A stretch of 64,000 nt of DNA from Collinsella aerofaciens. GTDB taxonomy: Bacteria; Actinomycetota; Coriobacteriia; Coriobacteriales; Coriobacteriaceae. Position numbers and translations under genes: made by a program. The stretch spans positions 54,358 to 118,357 of the forward strand of contig RQCP01000011.1 of assembly GCA_008668235.1 (NCBI GenBank), written 5' to 3'. Position 1 is the first letter of the stretch. Each line of letters starts with the position of its first letter. Shown here in pieces: positions 29,646 through 38,419 of the stretch. Below the pieces are notes generated by a model that was given only the letters and a program-made list of their open reading frames with translations, did no database searches and had not been told where the DNA came from.

Positions 29646-31460
29646 TCATTCACCTCGCTCGTATGTATCGAGGTATTCCTGCTTGAGCGTCTGCGAGGAC
29701 GACTCGATCTTTTCCACGAGCGTGCCGGCCTCGATGAAGTAGAACGAGTTGGTGAGGTCTGCCAGGTCGTCGAGCAGGCGGCTTGAGATGAGCACGCTGC
29801 GTCCCCGCGCCACCTCGCTGCGCATCGCGTCGCAGGAGGTTTTCCGCTTTCCCGGATCGAGGCCGTTCAGCGGTTCATCGAGGATGAGGTACGGGCAACC
29901 GGTCGCTATCGCCATGGCAAGCTTTACCTGCTGCTTCATTCCTGTCGAGAGTTTACGGGTCGGCTTGTCGAGATATGGGGAGATTCCGAGGGAGCTGCAG
30001 AGCGAGTCGATGTCGGCGGCCGATTTCCACGCCTCCCTAACGAAAGCAAGGTGCTCGATGGCCGATAGCGTGGGGTAGAGATCCGCGCCGCCTGAAGAGC
30101 TCAGGTAGACGAGTTCTGCGAATTCGGCTGATCGGCGTTGGCAGGTTCCGTCTGCCGCCAGGCTTCCCGAGCGGATGCGGGTGGGAAATTGGCCCGACAG
30201 CGCTTCAAGAAGGGTGGTTTTCCCCGAGCCGTTGGGGGCAACGAGGCCCGCCGCCGTTCCCGGGCTCAGGAAAAGCGACCCGATTGAAAGTATCGTCGTG
30301 CTTCCGTATCCCACGCTCACGTCCAGAAGCTCGAGCCCATGGTGCTTTTTCGCGGGTCCATACTGTTTGGGCGAACGTGTCGCAACGGCGCCGACCGCAA
30401 AAAGGACCGCGATGTATATCAGGGCCACGGCAAGCATCGATGCGCTGCCTGAACCGGAGCCGATGAATTCTGTCGGGAAGCATCCTACGTAACCCGTTGC
30501 CTCGATAGGCGAGAATACGGCCAGCGGCAGGAGATTGAGCGCGGCGTTATGCCCTAGTGCCGAATCGGACAGTAACGGGAATACCGGGGCCGCGACAAGC
30601 AGCGCGGAGGTAAGGGGGCCCGCGAAGACGCGCCTCGTTGCGGTCGATAGGACGACGGAACAAACGGATATCAAGGTTCCACCCGCGAGCAGCGCGAGAA
30701 GTATGGTCGTGAAGACGTTTCCCGCGGTCGTGGTAGTGAGCGCGCCGTTATGGAAGAAGGCGATCGGGTACCCGATCTGCCCGAAGCCGTTTAGGGCCAA
30801 GGCGCAAATGCCCCCGGGTGCGAGGCCGGCGAGGAGCATCGCGGTCCCCGCGGCGATTATCGAAAACACGGTTTGGATAAGGCGCCGGAATTTGGGCGCG
30901 GGCGCCTTCGCCGCCAGGGTCCCGGGCCTTGTGGCGCCGAGCACGAGTATCGACGAGAGAAGGAAGGGGATGAAGGGAAGGAAAGACGGCGCCGTGGCAA
31001 TGGCGTAAGGCAGGAAGGAAAGGAACGGCAGGTCGTTTGCGGAGGCCGGGATATCCGCGATGCCGGAGCTGCTCAGGGCACGGCAATACGCGAGGTCTGC
31101 GTCATTGGTCTCCTGGTCCCCCACGATGGACCCGGATTGGAAGCCCTCGCCCATGAGCGCGTAGTAGCTCTCGGCAGAATCGAGAAAGGCGGCGTCGGTT
31201 TGAGCGGCGAGGGCGGCGTTCGCGTATCTTGCAAGCTCAGCGTCATCTTGCTGCTCTGGCGATAGGTCTGTGCCGCTGGCCTGGGGCGCGCGCGTATTGA
31301 ATGCGTCGACAAAGCCCTGCATGCCCTGCTTCATAAAGAAGGGCCCGTAGATGGGTGAATTGAACGCAATGGGGATGGAGAAGGCTGCGGCAAGAACGAG
31401 CGTGGAGATCCATACGGCCCTGTCTCTTAGGATTAGTTTGAGAAGAAGTCGACAGTACAT
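29646..31460 (-). CDS. ABC transporter permease-ATPase fusion with degenerate switch region
   Basis: A 604-residue protein. Residues 1-370 are a membrane part: one segment at about 15-35, a large extracytoplasmic loop, then about five segments. Residues 375-600 are an ABC ATPase with Walker A APNGSGKTTLL, signature LSTGMKQQVKLAMAIA and Walker B YLILDEPLNGLDP. The switch histidine is Arg (ISSRLLDD; the neighbouring ATPase has SSHILD), and the Q-loop lacks its Gln (YLSSSGG). Permease-first fusion is unusual for this exporter type. The membrane part shares an NG-x-G...YP motif with both halves of the permease at 32360. Export or immunity for the small secreted protein is inferred from coupling. 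Confidence 0.8.
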   Translation of the reverse strand: MYCRLLLKLILRDRAVWISTLVLAAAFSIPIAFNSPIYGPFFMKQGMQGFVDAFNTRAPQASGTDLSPEQQDDAELARYANAALAAQTDAAFLDSAESYYALMGEGFQSGSIVGDQETNDADLAYCRALSSSGIADIPASANDLPFLSFLPYAIATAPSFLPFIPFLLSSILVLGATRPGTLAAKAPAPKFRRLIQTVFSIIAAGTAMLLAGLAPGGICALALNGFGQIGYPIAFFHNGALTTTTAGNVFTTILLALLAGGTLISVCSVVLSTATRRVFAGPLTSALLVAAPVFPLLSDSALGHNAALNLLPLAVFSPIEATGYVGCFPTEFIGSGSGSASMLAVALIYIAVLFAVGAVATRSPKQYGPAKKHHGLELLDVSVGYGSTTILSIGSLFLSPGTAAGLVAPNGSGKTTLLEALSGQFPTRIRSGSLAADGTCQRRSAEFAELVYLSSSGGADLYPTLSAIEHLAFVREAWKSAADIDSLCSSLGISPYLDKPTRKLSTGMKQQVKLAMAIATGCPYLILDEPLNGLDPGKRKTSCDAMRSEVARGRSVLISSRLLDDLADLTNSFYFIEAGTLVEKIESSSQTLKQEYLDTYERGE

Positions 31461-31479
31461 TCAGAAGCACCTACATTCC

Positions 31480-31611
31480 TCAAAGCATCGTTAGATTAAA
31501 AGTAACAGACCGGATGAAGATGCGTAAGATGGGGGCGAGGCGAATGGCTGAGCGGTATCGATATGCGGGTTCAACGGTATCACATTGGCCACATAGATTT
31601 TTAACTTGCAT
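31480..31611 (-). CDS. possible 43-residue small protein inside the ABC operon
   Basis: An ATG two bases after the ATPase stop opens a 43-codon frame ending at 31480, 19 bases before the fusion gene starts. AAGGG lies nine bases upstream. The product has a CxxC (LCGQCD, Cys7 and Cys10) and a cationic, hydrophobic C-terminal half (RLAPILRIFIRSVTF). It fills an otherwise unexplained 153-base gap in a tightly packed operon. It could be a small peptide cargo, a leader or chance; composition is not decisive. Confidence 0.4.
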   Translation of the reverse strand: MQVKNLCGQCDTVEPAYRYRSAIRLAPILRIFIRSVTFNLTML

Positions 31612-31613
31612 TT

Positions 31614-32354
31614 CTACCCGCCCTTTTCGTAGAGTCGCCGATACGTGCTTAGCGCACCCTCGGCGCGTCCGGCAGGCTTTGCGAAATGGGATCCAGGAGA
31701 CTTCGGCGCAGCATCATCTTGCGGAATGCTTCTAATGAGCCTCCCATCCTTCAAAAACAGAATCTCATCGCACAGCCTATCGACCGAATCCAAGATGTGG
31801 GATGACATGATGATGCACGTACCAGAATCGGCCAGCTTCCTGAGAATCTCGGAATGCAAGTCCACCCTGCTGGGGTCGAGCGCGTTCATGGGCTCATCTA
31901 ATAGAAGGTACCGCGCGCCCGTCGCATACGCAATCGCCAGGGTAAGCTGCTGCTTCATGCCCTGGCTCAGAGTGCGGATCCTCATCTTCGCGAACTCGCC
32001 TATCTGCGTTTGTTCCACTATCTCTTCGATATCGCGAGCATGCGGCCACATATCGCAAACCATCTTGAGGTGATCTTCCGCACGCAATCCGGGATACAGC
32101 AGCGTCCCCTCACCAGGTGCATAGAAGATCATAGAACGGACCTCTCTCGCACCCGTACCCTGCACCTCATCCAGAACGATGCTCCCGTCCACGCGAGGAC
32201 CCGGCAAACCTGCCATCGCACGCAGCAACGTCGTCTTTCCATGCCCGTTCGGAGCGACGAGACCGTAGACCGTACCCGGGGCAAACTCAGCGTTCACCGA
32301 ATCTACGAGCACCTTCTTTCCATAAGAGATCGTCAGCGTTTGAAGGTCAATCAT
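31614..32354 (-). CDS. ABC transporter ATP-binding protein
   Basis: A 246-residue stand-alone ATPase with Walker A APNGHGKTTLL, signature LSQGMKQQLTLAIA, Walker B YLLLDEPMNALDP and an intact switch His (MSSHILDS). The Q-loop position reads FYAPGEG, without Gln. The ATG at 32354 has GGGG nine bases upstream; the ATG at 32363, which overlaps the permease stop, abuts that site and is less likely. Its sequence is close to the ATPase half of the fusion gene, so the two look like paralogues. Probably pairs with the permease encoded just upstream. Confidence 0.9.
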   Translation of the reverse strand: MIDLQTLTISYGKKVLVDSVNAEFAPGTVYGLVAPNGHGKTTLLRAMAGLPGPRVDGSIVLDEVQGTGAREVRSMIFYAPGEGTLLYPGLRAEDHLKMVCDMWPHARDIEEIVEQTQIGEFAKMRIRTLSQGMKQQLTLAIAYATGARYLLLDEPMNALDPSRVDLHSEILRKLADSGTCIIMSSHILDSVDRLCDEILFLKDGRLIRSIPQDDAAPKSPGSHFAKPAGRAEGALSTYRRLYEKGG

Positions 32355-32359
32355 CGAGA

Positions 32360-34582
32360 TCATCCCCTTTCGATCTTTGGAACACTCAGGCGCACCATCA
32401 ACGGAGATACGGCGCCCAAGACCACCAGCAGAGCGCCCGATGCGCCGACGACCTCTCCAAAAGGCATCGCGTTCGTCCCTCGCCCAAGGAACCCAATCGT
32501 CCCCACCTGGGAAGCGGGATCAAACGAGGCGAATGGAGCCAGCAGCGCGACGCCCATGCCCACGCTTTCAACATGAGCGCTCAACGAACCCAACACCAAG
32601 AGAACCGCGCAAACCATTCCGGTGACAACGGGGTTGCGGCTAATCGCTGCTGTCAACGCAGCGACGACGGAAATCACGCCGTATGCCATGACCAGCAACG
32701 GAATACTGCACAACACCGCCTCCCCCACCATGGACGTTGTCGAAGCTCCCGCCCGAATGAGAGCGACGGGATACTCCGATCCACCCGCACCGTTCTTAAT
32801 CACGGACACAACGACAGCGGGAACCATCGACACCAAAAGCAGCACCAAGCCAAGCAGGAGAGCCAGCGCAACAGCCGTCAGAAAACGCACATGCGCTGTT
32901 GCGGGGATCTGGAGAACCAGAAGGGAACGACACTGCAGGTGGGTACACGCGAGCGATGTGACAACCACGGGCAACAGCAAAAATAAGGAGGGAAGCGCTG
33001 CCTGGAGATACGAAAGGAGGATTAATGGGGGCATCTTCGTACTTAACTCGTAAACCTTGGGGTCCGGCAAGCTCGCGATCGACTCAAGCAGAAGGGCGCG
33101 CGCCTCCGCACGAGAAGGAGTCTCCGGCTCGATTCCGATCGATTGCAGGAGAGTTGCATCTGCCGCGCCCAGCTCACCTCGAGCGCGCTCGTACGTCGCA
33201 AGGCTTCGAAACCCCTCCGCAGGCATAGGCGCGTACACGAAACCCGAAAGAGCATCCCGCATGTCTTCCAGGGCCGCTTTGCCCTCGACGTCCATATTCG
33301 CAGCGTTCTGCTCTAGATACCGATCTATTGAACGGAGCTCCCCATCCCTATACCGAACAGCGGAAACGTTATCAGCGTCAGGAAACATCTCGACCAGAGC
33401 CGGGGCCAGCATCGTCGTCGACATTGCAATCGCGCATACGGCGAGGGTAGGAGAGCGCAGGAGCAGTTTCCCCATCGTTCTTACGTATGCAACGGCGGAG
33501 GCACAAGCGCTCGAACGAGTTGCCGTTCTCGATGCAGTGAAGGAACCTCTCTCAAGACAAATCGGGGATATCGGGCACGCGCAGCCGCTCTTTCCAGCAA
33601 CGCAAAGCAGGCTAATTGCCAGCACCTCGATCCCGATTGCGCATACGAGGGCAATCGCGCCACGCTCGAAGCAAAGTCCAGGCAGATTCACTATCTGCGT
33701 TGTCGGGTACGGGCTATAGGCGCCGACGGTCAACTCAGTGTTCGCATACGTAAGGGGATTCAACAGGGCGAACTCACGTAAAGCGATGGATCTTCCGTAA
33801 TACCCGGGAACCATCGTCACCCCCATCAGGGCACATACGAACACGATTCCAAGCGTAGGGTTATTGGCAATCTTCACGGCAAGGTGAACGACAAGCGAGA
33901 TGAACGCTGCCACCAAGAATTGCAAGATGGCCGTCTGCGCGAACACCAGCCAAGCCGGTTTGATAACCGGAGTCGCATATTGAATGTAGCCTATCGGATA
34001 GAACGGCGAGCCCGGGCCATTCTTCACAAGCGCGGCGATTATCCCTGGAAGATTGATGGCGAGGACGGCAAGCATTGCAAAAACACTCGCCCATACGCTC
34101 GATGCAACAAGTCTACCCAGCTCGCCCATCGGTGCCTGGATGATGAGCTTTTCACGTTTGTTAAGACGCGCGGCAAGGAACGAGACGGCAACGGCCGTTG
34201 CGACCCATAGCAAGTACTCCTTCGATCCGTCATAATAGGTGTACTCTCCATCCGATATCTGCAGAAACGGAAGTAGGGGAGAGAGCGGTGCCAAGATAAG
34301 ACGTCCCGCGGCAAGAGGGTACAGAAGCGCGGGCATGCTTGATGAAGAGGTATAGACACCGTCCTCCCCCGCATTCACAAGCGCATCCGCATAGGATGCT
34401 GACAATTCCTGCTCAACACGGGTTATTCCCGACTCGAGGTATTCGACCCGTCCGTCGATGCCAGCCGCGCTCCTGAAGACGGGCAGAGCACAAAGAACCA
34501 TCAACGCAACAACGACAACACAGAGCGACCTGGAGGAGAGAAGCGACCTAAAGATCGCCTTCGAGATTTTGAGCATATTCAT
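32360..34582 (-). CDS. large ABC permease with two repeated membrane halves
   Basis: A 740-residue membrane protein built of two similar halves, each with an N-terminal membrane segment, an extracytoplasmic loop and about five segments. Both halves carry the NG-x-G...YP motif (KNGPGSPFYPIG and KNGAGGSEYPVA), also found in the fusion protein, so one ancestral unit of about 370 residues appears three times in this operon. The ATG at 34582 follows AAGG; the stop overlaps the ATPase region (ATGA). It resembles bacteriocin-associated or ABC-2-type permeases only in general layout. Confidence 0.8.
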   Translation of the reverse strand: MNMLKISKAIFRSLLSSRSLCVVVVALMVLCALPVFRSAAGIDGRVEYLESGITRVEQELSASYADALVNAGEDGVYTSSSSMPALLYPLAAGRLILAPLSPLLPFLQISDGEYTYYDGSKEYLLWVATAVAVSFLAARLNKREKLIIQAPMGELGRLVASSVWASVFAMLAVLAINLPGIIAALVKNGPGSPFYPIGYIQYATPVIKPAWLVFAQTAILQFLVAAFISLVVHLAVKIANNPTLGIVFVCALMGVTMVPGYYGRSIALREFALLNPLTYANTELTVGAYSPYPTTQIVNLPGLCFERGAIALVCAIGIEVLAISLLCVAGKSGCACPISPICLERGSFTASRTATRSSACASAVAYVRTMGKLLLRSPTLAVCAIAMSTTMLAPALVEMFPDADNVSAVRYRDGELRSIDRYLEQNAANMDVEGKAALEDMRDALSGFVYAPMPAEGFRSLATYERARGELGAADATLLQSIGIEPETPSRAEARALLLESIASLPDPKVYELSTKMPPLILLSYLQAALPSLFLLLPVVVTSLACTHLQCRSLLVLQIPATAHVRFLTAVALALLLGLVLLLVSMVPAVVVSVIKNGAGGSEYPVALIRAGASTTSMVGEAVLCSIPLLVMAYGVISVVAALTAAISRNPVVTGMVCAVLLVLGSLSAHVESVGMGVALLAPFASFDPASQVGTIGFLGRGTNAMPFGEVVGASGALLVVLGAVSPLMVRLSVPKIERG

Positions 34583-34662
34583 CGCCAACCTTAACCTCAT
34601 CCAGTCGGAACAGAGGGGTCGAACAAAATGCTCGGCCCTTATTACTTGCCGGCAAAGTCAAT

Positions 34663-34679
34663 TTAACATAAACTGTTAA
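34663..34679. promoter_or_regulatory. operator-like palindrome in the divergent promoter region
   Basis: TTAACA-TAAAC-TGTTAA is a perfect inverted repeat in the AT-rich 135-base gap between the divergently read permease and DUF2975-like genes. It is well placed to bind the HTH regulator encoded at 35240. Confidence 0.5.
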
Positions 34680-34717
34680 AAAGTAACCTGAGTTTTTTAA
34701 ATTCTTCGGAGGTTATT

Positions 34718-35230
34718 ATGAGTTCCGACAATCGCACTCCCCGGCTTCATTCCTTCCGCATCGCATGTGCGATAGCCTCTGCGACCCTTTGCGCCACCGC
34801 CATCGCACAAGTGGCGTTCTCCTTAAAGCCAGCAATCGAAGTGCTCGACAACCCTGTAATTGCAGACTCCCCCGCGTATCCAGCCCTTGCGATCTCGACA
34901 TTGGTCCCTGCCGTCATCGGTATCGCTACGACCATCCTCAGCGCCGTTCTCGTATGGACGATCAAGAGCGGAGACCCCTTCAAGAAAGGGTCTGCGACAT
35001 GCTTGAAGGTGCTCGGCATTCTCTTCGTTGTTCAAGCTGCCACCAGCCTCTACGCCGGCTCACTCAAAACCTCCGTTTCGATGTTTGGCGGCGAGGGGGC
35101 CGTCGGCGCCCAAGAGATCGCTTCATCATTCGATTGGACCTCTCTGGTTCTCGGCATCGTCCTGTTCATGCTTTCCCAGCTCTTCTTGTACGCCCGAGAG
35201 CTGTACCTCGACTCCGACGAGATTGCGTAA
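34718..35230 (+). CDS. DUF2975-like four-helix membrane protein
   Basis: A 170-residue protein with four hydrophobic segments at about 14-35, 57-83, 93-115 and 140-160 and no other domain. The layout, size and position just before a small Cro-type regulator match the DUF2975/YozG-type gene pairs of Gram-positives, whose function is unknown. GGAGG precedes the ATG by five bases. Diverges from the ABC operon and is followed by the HTH gene 9 bases later. Confidence 0.7.
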   Translation: MSSDNRTPRLHSFRIACAIASATLCATAIAQVAFSLKPAIEVLDNPVIADSPAYPALAISTLVPAVIGIATTILSAVLVWTIKSGDPFKKGSATCLKVLGILFVVQAATSLYAGSLKTSVSMFGGEGAVGAQEIASSFDWTSLVLGIVLFMLSQLFLYARELYLDSDEIA

Positions 35231-35239
35231 GGAAACGCC

Positions 35240-35491
35240 ATGCCCGTAATTGTTCGCCTCGACAAGATCATGGCCGAGCGAAAGATTTCCTCGAACGAAC
35301 TTGCCGAAAGGATTGGAACCACGCCCGTGAACCTGTCCCGTATTAAAAAAGGGCATATTCGCGGCATTCGCTTCAACACACTCGAGCAGCTATGCCTCGC
35401 CCTTCGTTGCCAACCCGGAGACCTTCTCGAAGTCATGAGCGAAGAGGATGCCCGAAAGGAGTTCGGACTCGATTGGTCCGCCGAGGATTAG
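35240..35491 (+). CDS. small Cro/CI-type HTH regulator
   Basis: An 83-residue DNA-binding protein: residues 5-65 are an Xre-type helix-turn-helix (ISSNELAERIGTTPVNLSRIKKG, then IRFNTLEQLCLALRCQPGDLL). This YozG-like type commonly follows DUF2975 genes. It probably autoregulates the pair and perhaps the divergent ABC operon through the palindrome at 34663. Its TAG stop is followed without a break, in the same frame, by integrase coding sequence, marking a recombination junction. Confidence 0.88.
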   Translation: MPVIVRLDKIMAERKISSNELAERIGTTPVNLSRIKKGHIRGIRFNTLEQLCLALRCQPGDLLEVMSEEDARKEFGLDWSAED

Positions 35492-36217
35492 AGGGCGGTC
35501 GTACTCGCCCTGCACACGGGGATGCGAATCGGCGAGGTCTGCGGCCTTCGGTGGTGCGATGTGGATTTCGAGACGGGCCTGATCTCGATCAGACACTCGG
35601 TGGCGTACGCGAAGGGAATGGGTTCGTTCATCAAGGACACCAAGACCCATGACGCCAGGGGTATCCCCATCGACCCGGTCGGCCTACTCCCCTTCCTGAA
35701 GGAGACCCACGAGATCGACTGCGGAAAGCTGCGCTTGCGCGGCCTTACCGGGGCGGTCGAGATCGGGGACTGCTACATCCTGTCGGAGCCGGGCGCGACC
35801 TTCGCGACGACAAGCTATATCCGCAGGGCGTTCAAGACGTTCTCGGAGACCAACGGCCTCATGGGCACCAACGACGAGCTGATCACGTTCCACGGCCTTC
35901 GCCACACGTTCGCAACGCAGTGGATCCGCCAAGGCGGCGATATCAAGGCGCTCCAATCGATCCTCGGCCACAAGGACGCCATGGCGACGCTCAACGTCTA
36001 CGCCGACATCGAGCCCATCTCCAAAATCCATAACATGCTGCGCGCCACGCCGTGCCTTTGGCGCGGGCACCTCGGGCCGAGGGTCGATCCGGGTCCCATG
36101 TTCCAACAGAGGATCCAGGAGTCCATCGAGACGCTCCAGGCGTTCGGCTACGGCATCACCGAGCCGGACGACCGAAATATCGCCATACGCGACGTGAAGA
36201 CGAACAGTTGGCTCTAG
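35492..36217 (+). pseudogene. tyrosine integrase remnant (N-terminus missing)
   Basis: Open in frame from 35492 to the TAG at 36215, about 241 codons. The catalytic domain is intact: LHTGMRIGEVCGLRW (box I Arg), HGLRHTFATQW (box II His and Arg), ILGHKDAMATLNVYAD (His and nucleophile Tyr). The N-terminal SAM-like and arm-binding domains are missing; sequence begins immediately after the HTH stop codon. An ATG at 35522 could start a product lacking DNA-binding parts. Typical integrases have about 350-400 residues. It lies 150 bases from direct repeat D2, as integrases often do relative to att sites. Confidence 0.85.
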
Positions 36218-36368
36218 CTCACCGAGTACGCGGCAGTGCTGGGCCCATCCCAACTGAGGTCACGGTGGTCCGATAGGGGCGCCGCCCGCGGCATGCGCCG
36301 CGGAGCGGTATCCCCTACCGAAGGGCGGGGATGCCCTCCGCTTCCAGTTCGGAATCAGCCGTCGGAGG

Positions 36369-36432
36369 CGTTCGGCTGACTGCGGGAACGGCCTGTCCGC
36401 TCAATGTGTTCGGCTGAGATCGGAAATCAACC
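36369..36432 (+). repeat. 64-bp direct repeat D2, right boundary of the accessory island
   Basis: Second copy of 29157-29220 with two mismatches, in the same orientation, 7,212 bases downstream. It sits in the 396-base gap between the integrase remnant and the ACT gene; that gap also holds a GC hairpin (CCGCGG-CATGCG-CCGCGG at about 36287-36304) and nothing else I can support. Confidence 0.75.
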
Positions 36433-36613
36433 CAACACGAGCCGGACACGCGCCAGACGGCTCTTCCCCGTGCGGCCTTCCCCCTTACGCTCATGTTGCA
36501 GGCATGTAACGCCGCAGCGAGCGCGCCTTTTTTGCGCCAGACAGGTACAATGATGAACACTGTACCGTAGCGGAGCGCCCCGCGCGCGCCGCAACCACGC
36601 GAAAGGGTTTCCC

Positions 36614-36901
36614 ATGGCCGAGATCTCGTCCTCCCGTATCGTCATCACCGTCCTTGGCAAGAACCGCCCCGGCATCGTCGCCGGCGTCACCCGTGTCCTA
36701 GGCGAGGCCAACGTCGACATCCGCGACATCACGCAGTCCATTATCGAGGACATCTTCACCATGACCATGCTGGCCGATACCGCCGAGTCCAAGCTCGACT
36801 TCGCCGAGCTGCAGAAGGCGCTGGCCGAGGCCGGCGAGCTTTCGGGCGTCAACGTGTCCATCCAGCGCGAGGACGTCTTCAACTTTATGTACCGCCTGTA
36901 G
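36614..36901 (+). CDS. ACT-domain protein (UPF0237 type)
   Basis: A 95-residue single ACT domain: RIVITVLGKNRPGIVAGVTRVLGEANVDIRDITQ is the ligand-binding start typical of the UPF0237 family. Such proteins probably bind an amino acid or small metabolite; the specific ligand is unknown. The ATG follows AAAGGG. The citrate synthase gene follows in the same direction 77 bases later. Confidence 0.88.
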   Translation: MAEISSSRIVITVLGKNRPGIVAGVTRVLGEANVDIRDITQSIIEDIFTMTMLADTAESKLDFAELQKALAEAGELSGVNVSIQREDVFNFMYRL

Positions 36902-36978
36902 CGAGCAAGCCGCTGGGGATAGCCTGACGCGCGCATGCCCATGCAAGTCACCCCGATGCGGCCCGGAGAGGAGCGCGC

Positions 36979-38397
36979 ATGGCCTACGACGCCAAGAAAA
37001 TCTATTACCGCTTCGATGACCACTTGAGCCGCCTGGTTCTAGATTACGAAGCAAGCCGCCAGATTTCGCCTGAGAGCGAAAGCCTCTACCACGGCCTGCC
37101 GACCGACCCTTATGACGAGGGCCTGTTTGTTGAGCACAATGTCAAGCGCGGCCTGCGCAATGCCGACGGCTCGGGCGTGGTCGCGGGCCTCACTCGCATC
37201 TCGGATGTGCACGGCTACAACAAGGTCGACGGAAAGGTCGTGCCCGATCAGGGCAAGCTCACGCTTCGCGGCTACAGCATCGAGGATCTGGTCAACAATG
37301 CCCAGGCCGAGAATCGCTACGGCTACGAGGAAGTCGCCTATCTGCTTATCACGGGTTCGCTGCCCAACAAGGAAGAGCTCGACGGCTTTTGCGAGCGCCT
37401 GCGCGCCTTTAGACATCTGAGCGACGAGTACGTCAAAGAGTTCCCTATGACCACGGTGTCGTCGAGCATCATGAACGTGCTCCAGCGCGCCGTGCTGCTG
37501 CTCTACGCCTTCGATGCCGAACCAGACGTGATCACGCCCGAGCACGAAATCGACGTCGCCATTTCCATGCTCGCACGTCTCCCGCGCATCGCCGCCTTCG
37601 CACACATGGCCTCGATCGCTAAGCTTCGCGGCTCCGAGGTTCACGTGCCGCACCCCACGCCCGGTCTCTCCACCGCCGAGACCATCCTACAGGTCCTGCG
37701 CGGCGGCATGGCGTTCACCCGCGACGAAGCCATGCTGCTCGACGTTATGCTCATGCTGCATGCCGAGCACGGCGGCGGCAACAACTCCACCTTCGCTTGC
37801 CGCGTGCTGTCGTCTTCGGCCACCGACCCGTATTCCGCCTACGCCGCGGCTATCGGCTCGCTCAAGGGCCCGCGCCACGGCGGTGCCAATGCCAAGGTCG
37901 TGTCTATGCACGAGGACATCCGCGCGCATGTTTCCAACTGGGAGGACGAGGACGAGGTCGCGGCCTACCTGGGCAAGATCCTCGACAAGCAGGCCTTCGA
38001 CGGCACGGGCCTCATCTACGGTATGGGCCACGCCGTCTACACGCTGAGCGACCCGCGCGCCGAGGTGTGCCGCCGTTACGCGCGCACGCTTGCCGCCAAG
38101 AAGGACCTGGGCGATGAGTTCGCGCTCATCGAGCTCATCGAGCGCCTGGCGCCGCAGGTGATGCGCGATCACGGCATGACCAAGCCCATCTGCGCCAACA
38201 TCGACCTGTACACGGGCTTTATCTACAAGATGCTCGGCGTGCCCGAGACGCTCTTTACGCCGCTATTCGCCGTTGCCCGCATGGCCGGCTGGTCGGCGCA
38301 CCGCATGGAAGAGCTCTTCTGCGCGCACCGCATCATCCGTCCCGCGTATCGCCCGGTTATCGAGCCGCTGGAGTACAAGCCGCTCGCCGATCGCTAG
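36979..38397 (+). CDS. gltA: citrate synthase
   Basis: Condenses acetyl-CoA and oxaloacetate. A 472-residue member of the citrate synthase family with all three catalytic regions: HAEHGGGNNST, GPRHGGANAKV and GMGHAVYTLSDPRA. The N-terminus is about 40 residues longer than short bacterial forms and starts MAYDAKKIYYRFDDHLSRL. GGAGAGGAG precedes the start. In an anaerobe it probably feeds 2-oxoglutarate and glutamate synthesis, fitting with gltB. 2-methylcitrate synthase activity cannot be ruled out. Confidence 0.92.
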   Translation: MAYDAKKIYYRFDDHLSRLVLDYEASRQISPESESLYHGLPTDPYDEGLFVEHNVKRGLRNADGSGVVAGLTRISDVHGYNKVDGKVVPDQGKLTLRGYSIEDLVNNAQAENRYGYEEVAYLLITGSLPNKEELDGFCERLRAFRHLSDEYVKEFPMTTVSSSIMNVLQRAVLLLYAFDAEPDVITPEHEIDVAISMLARLPRIAAFAHMASIAKLRGSEVHVPHPTPGLSTAETILQVLRGGMAFTRDEAMLLDVMLMLHAEHGGGNNSTFACRVLSSSATDPYSAYAAAIGSLKGPRHGGANAKVVSMHEDIRAHVSNWEDEDEVAAYLGKILDKQAFDGTGLIYGMGHAVYTLSDPRAEVCRRYARTLAAKKDLGDEFALIELIERLAPQVMRDHGMTKPICANIDLYTGFIYKMLGVPETLFTPLFAVARMAGWSAHRMEELFCAHRIIRPAYRPVIEPLEYKPLADR

Positions 38398-38419
38398 GAC
38401 GCGGACCGTTATAGAACCC

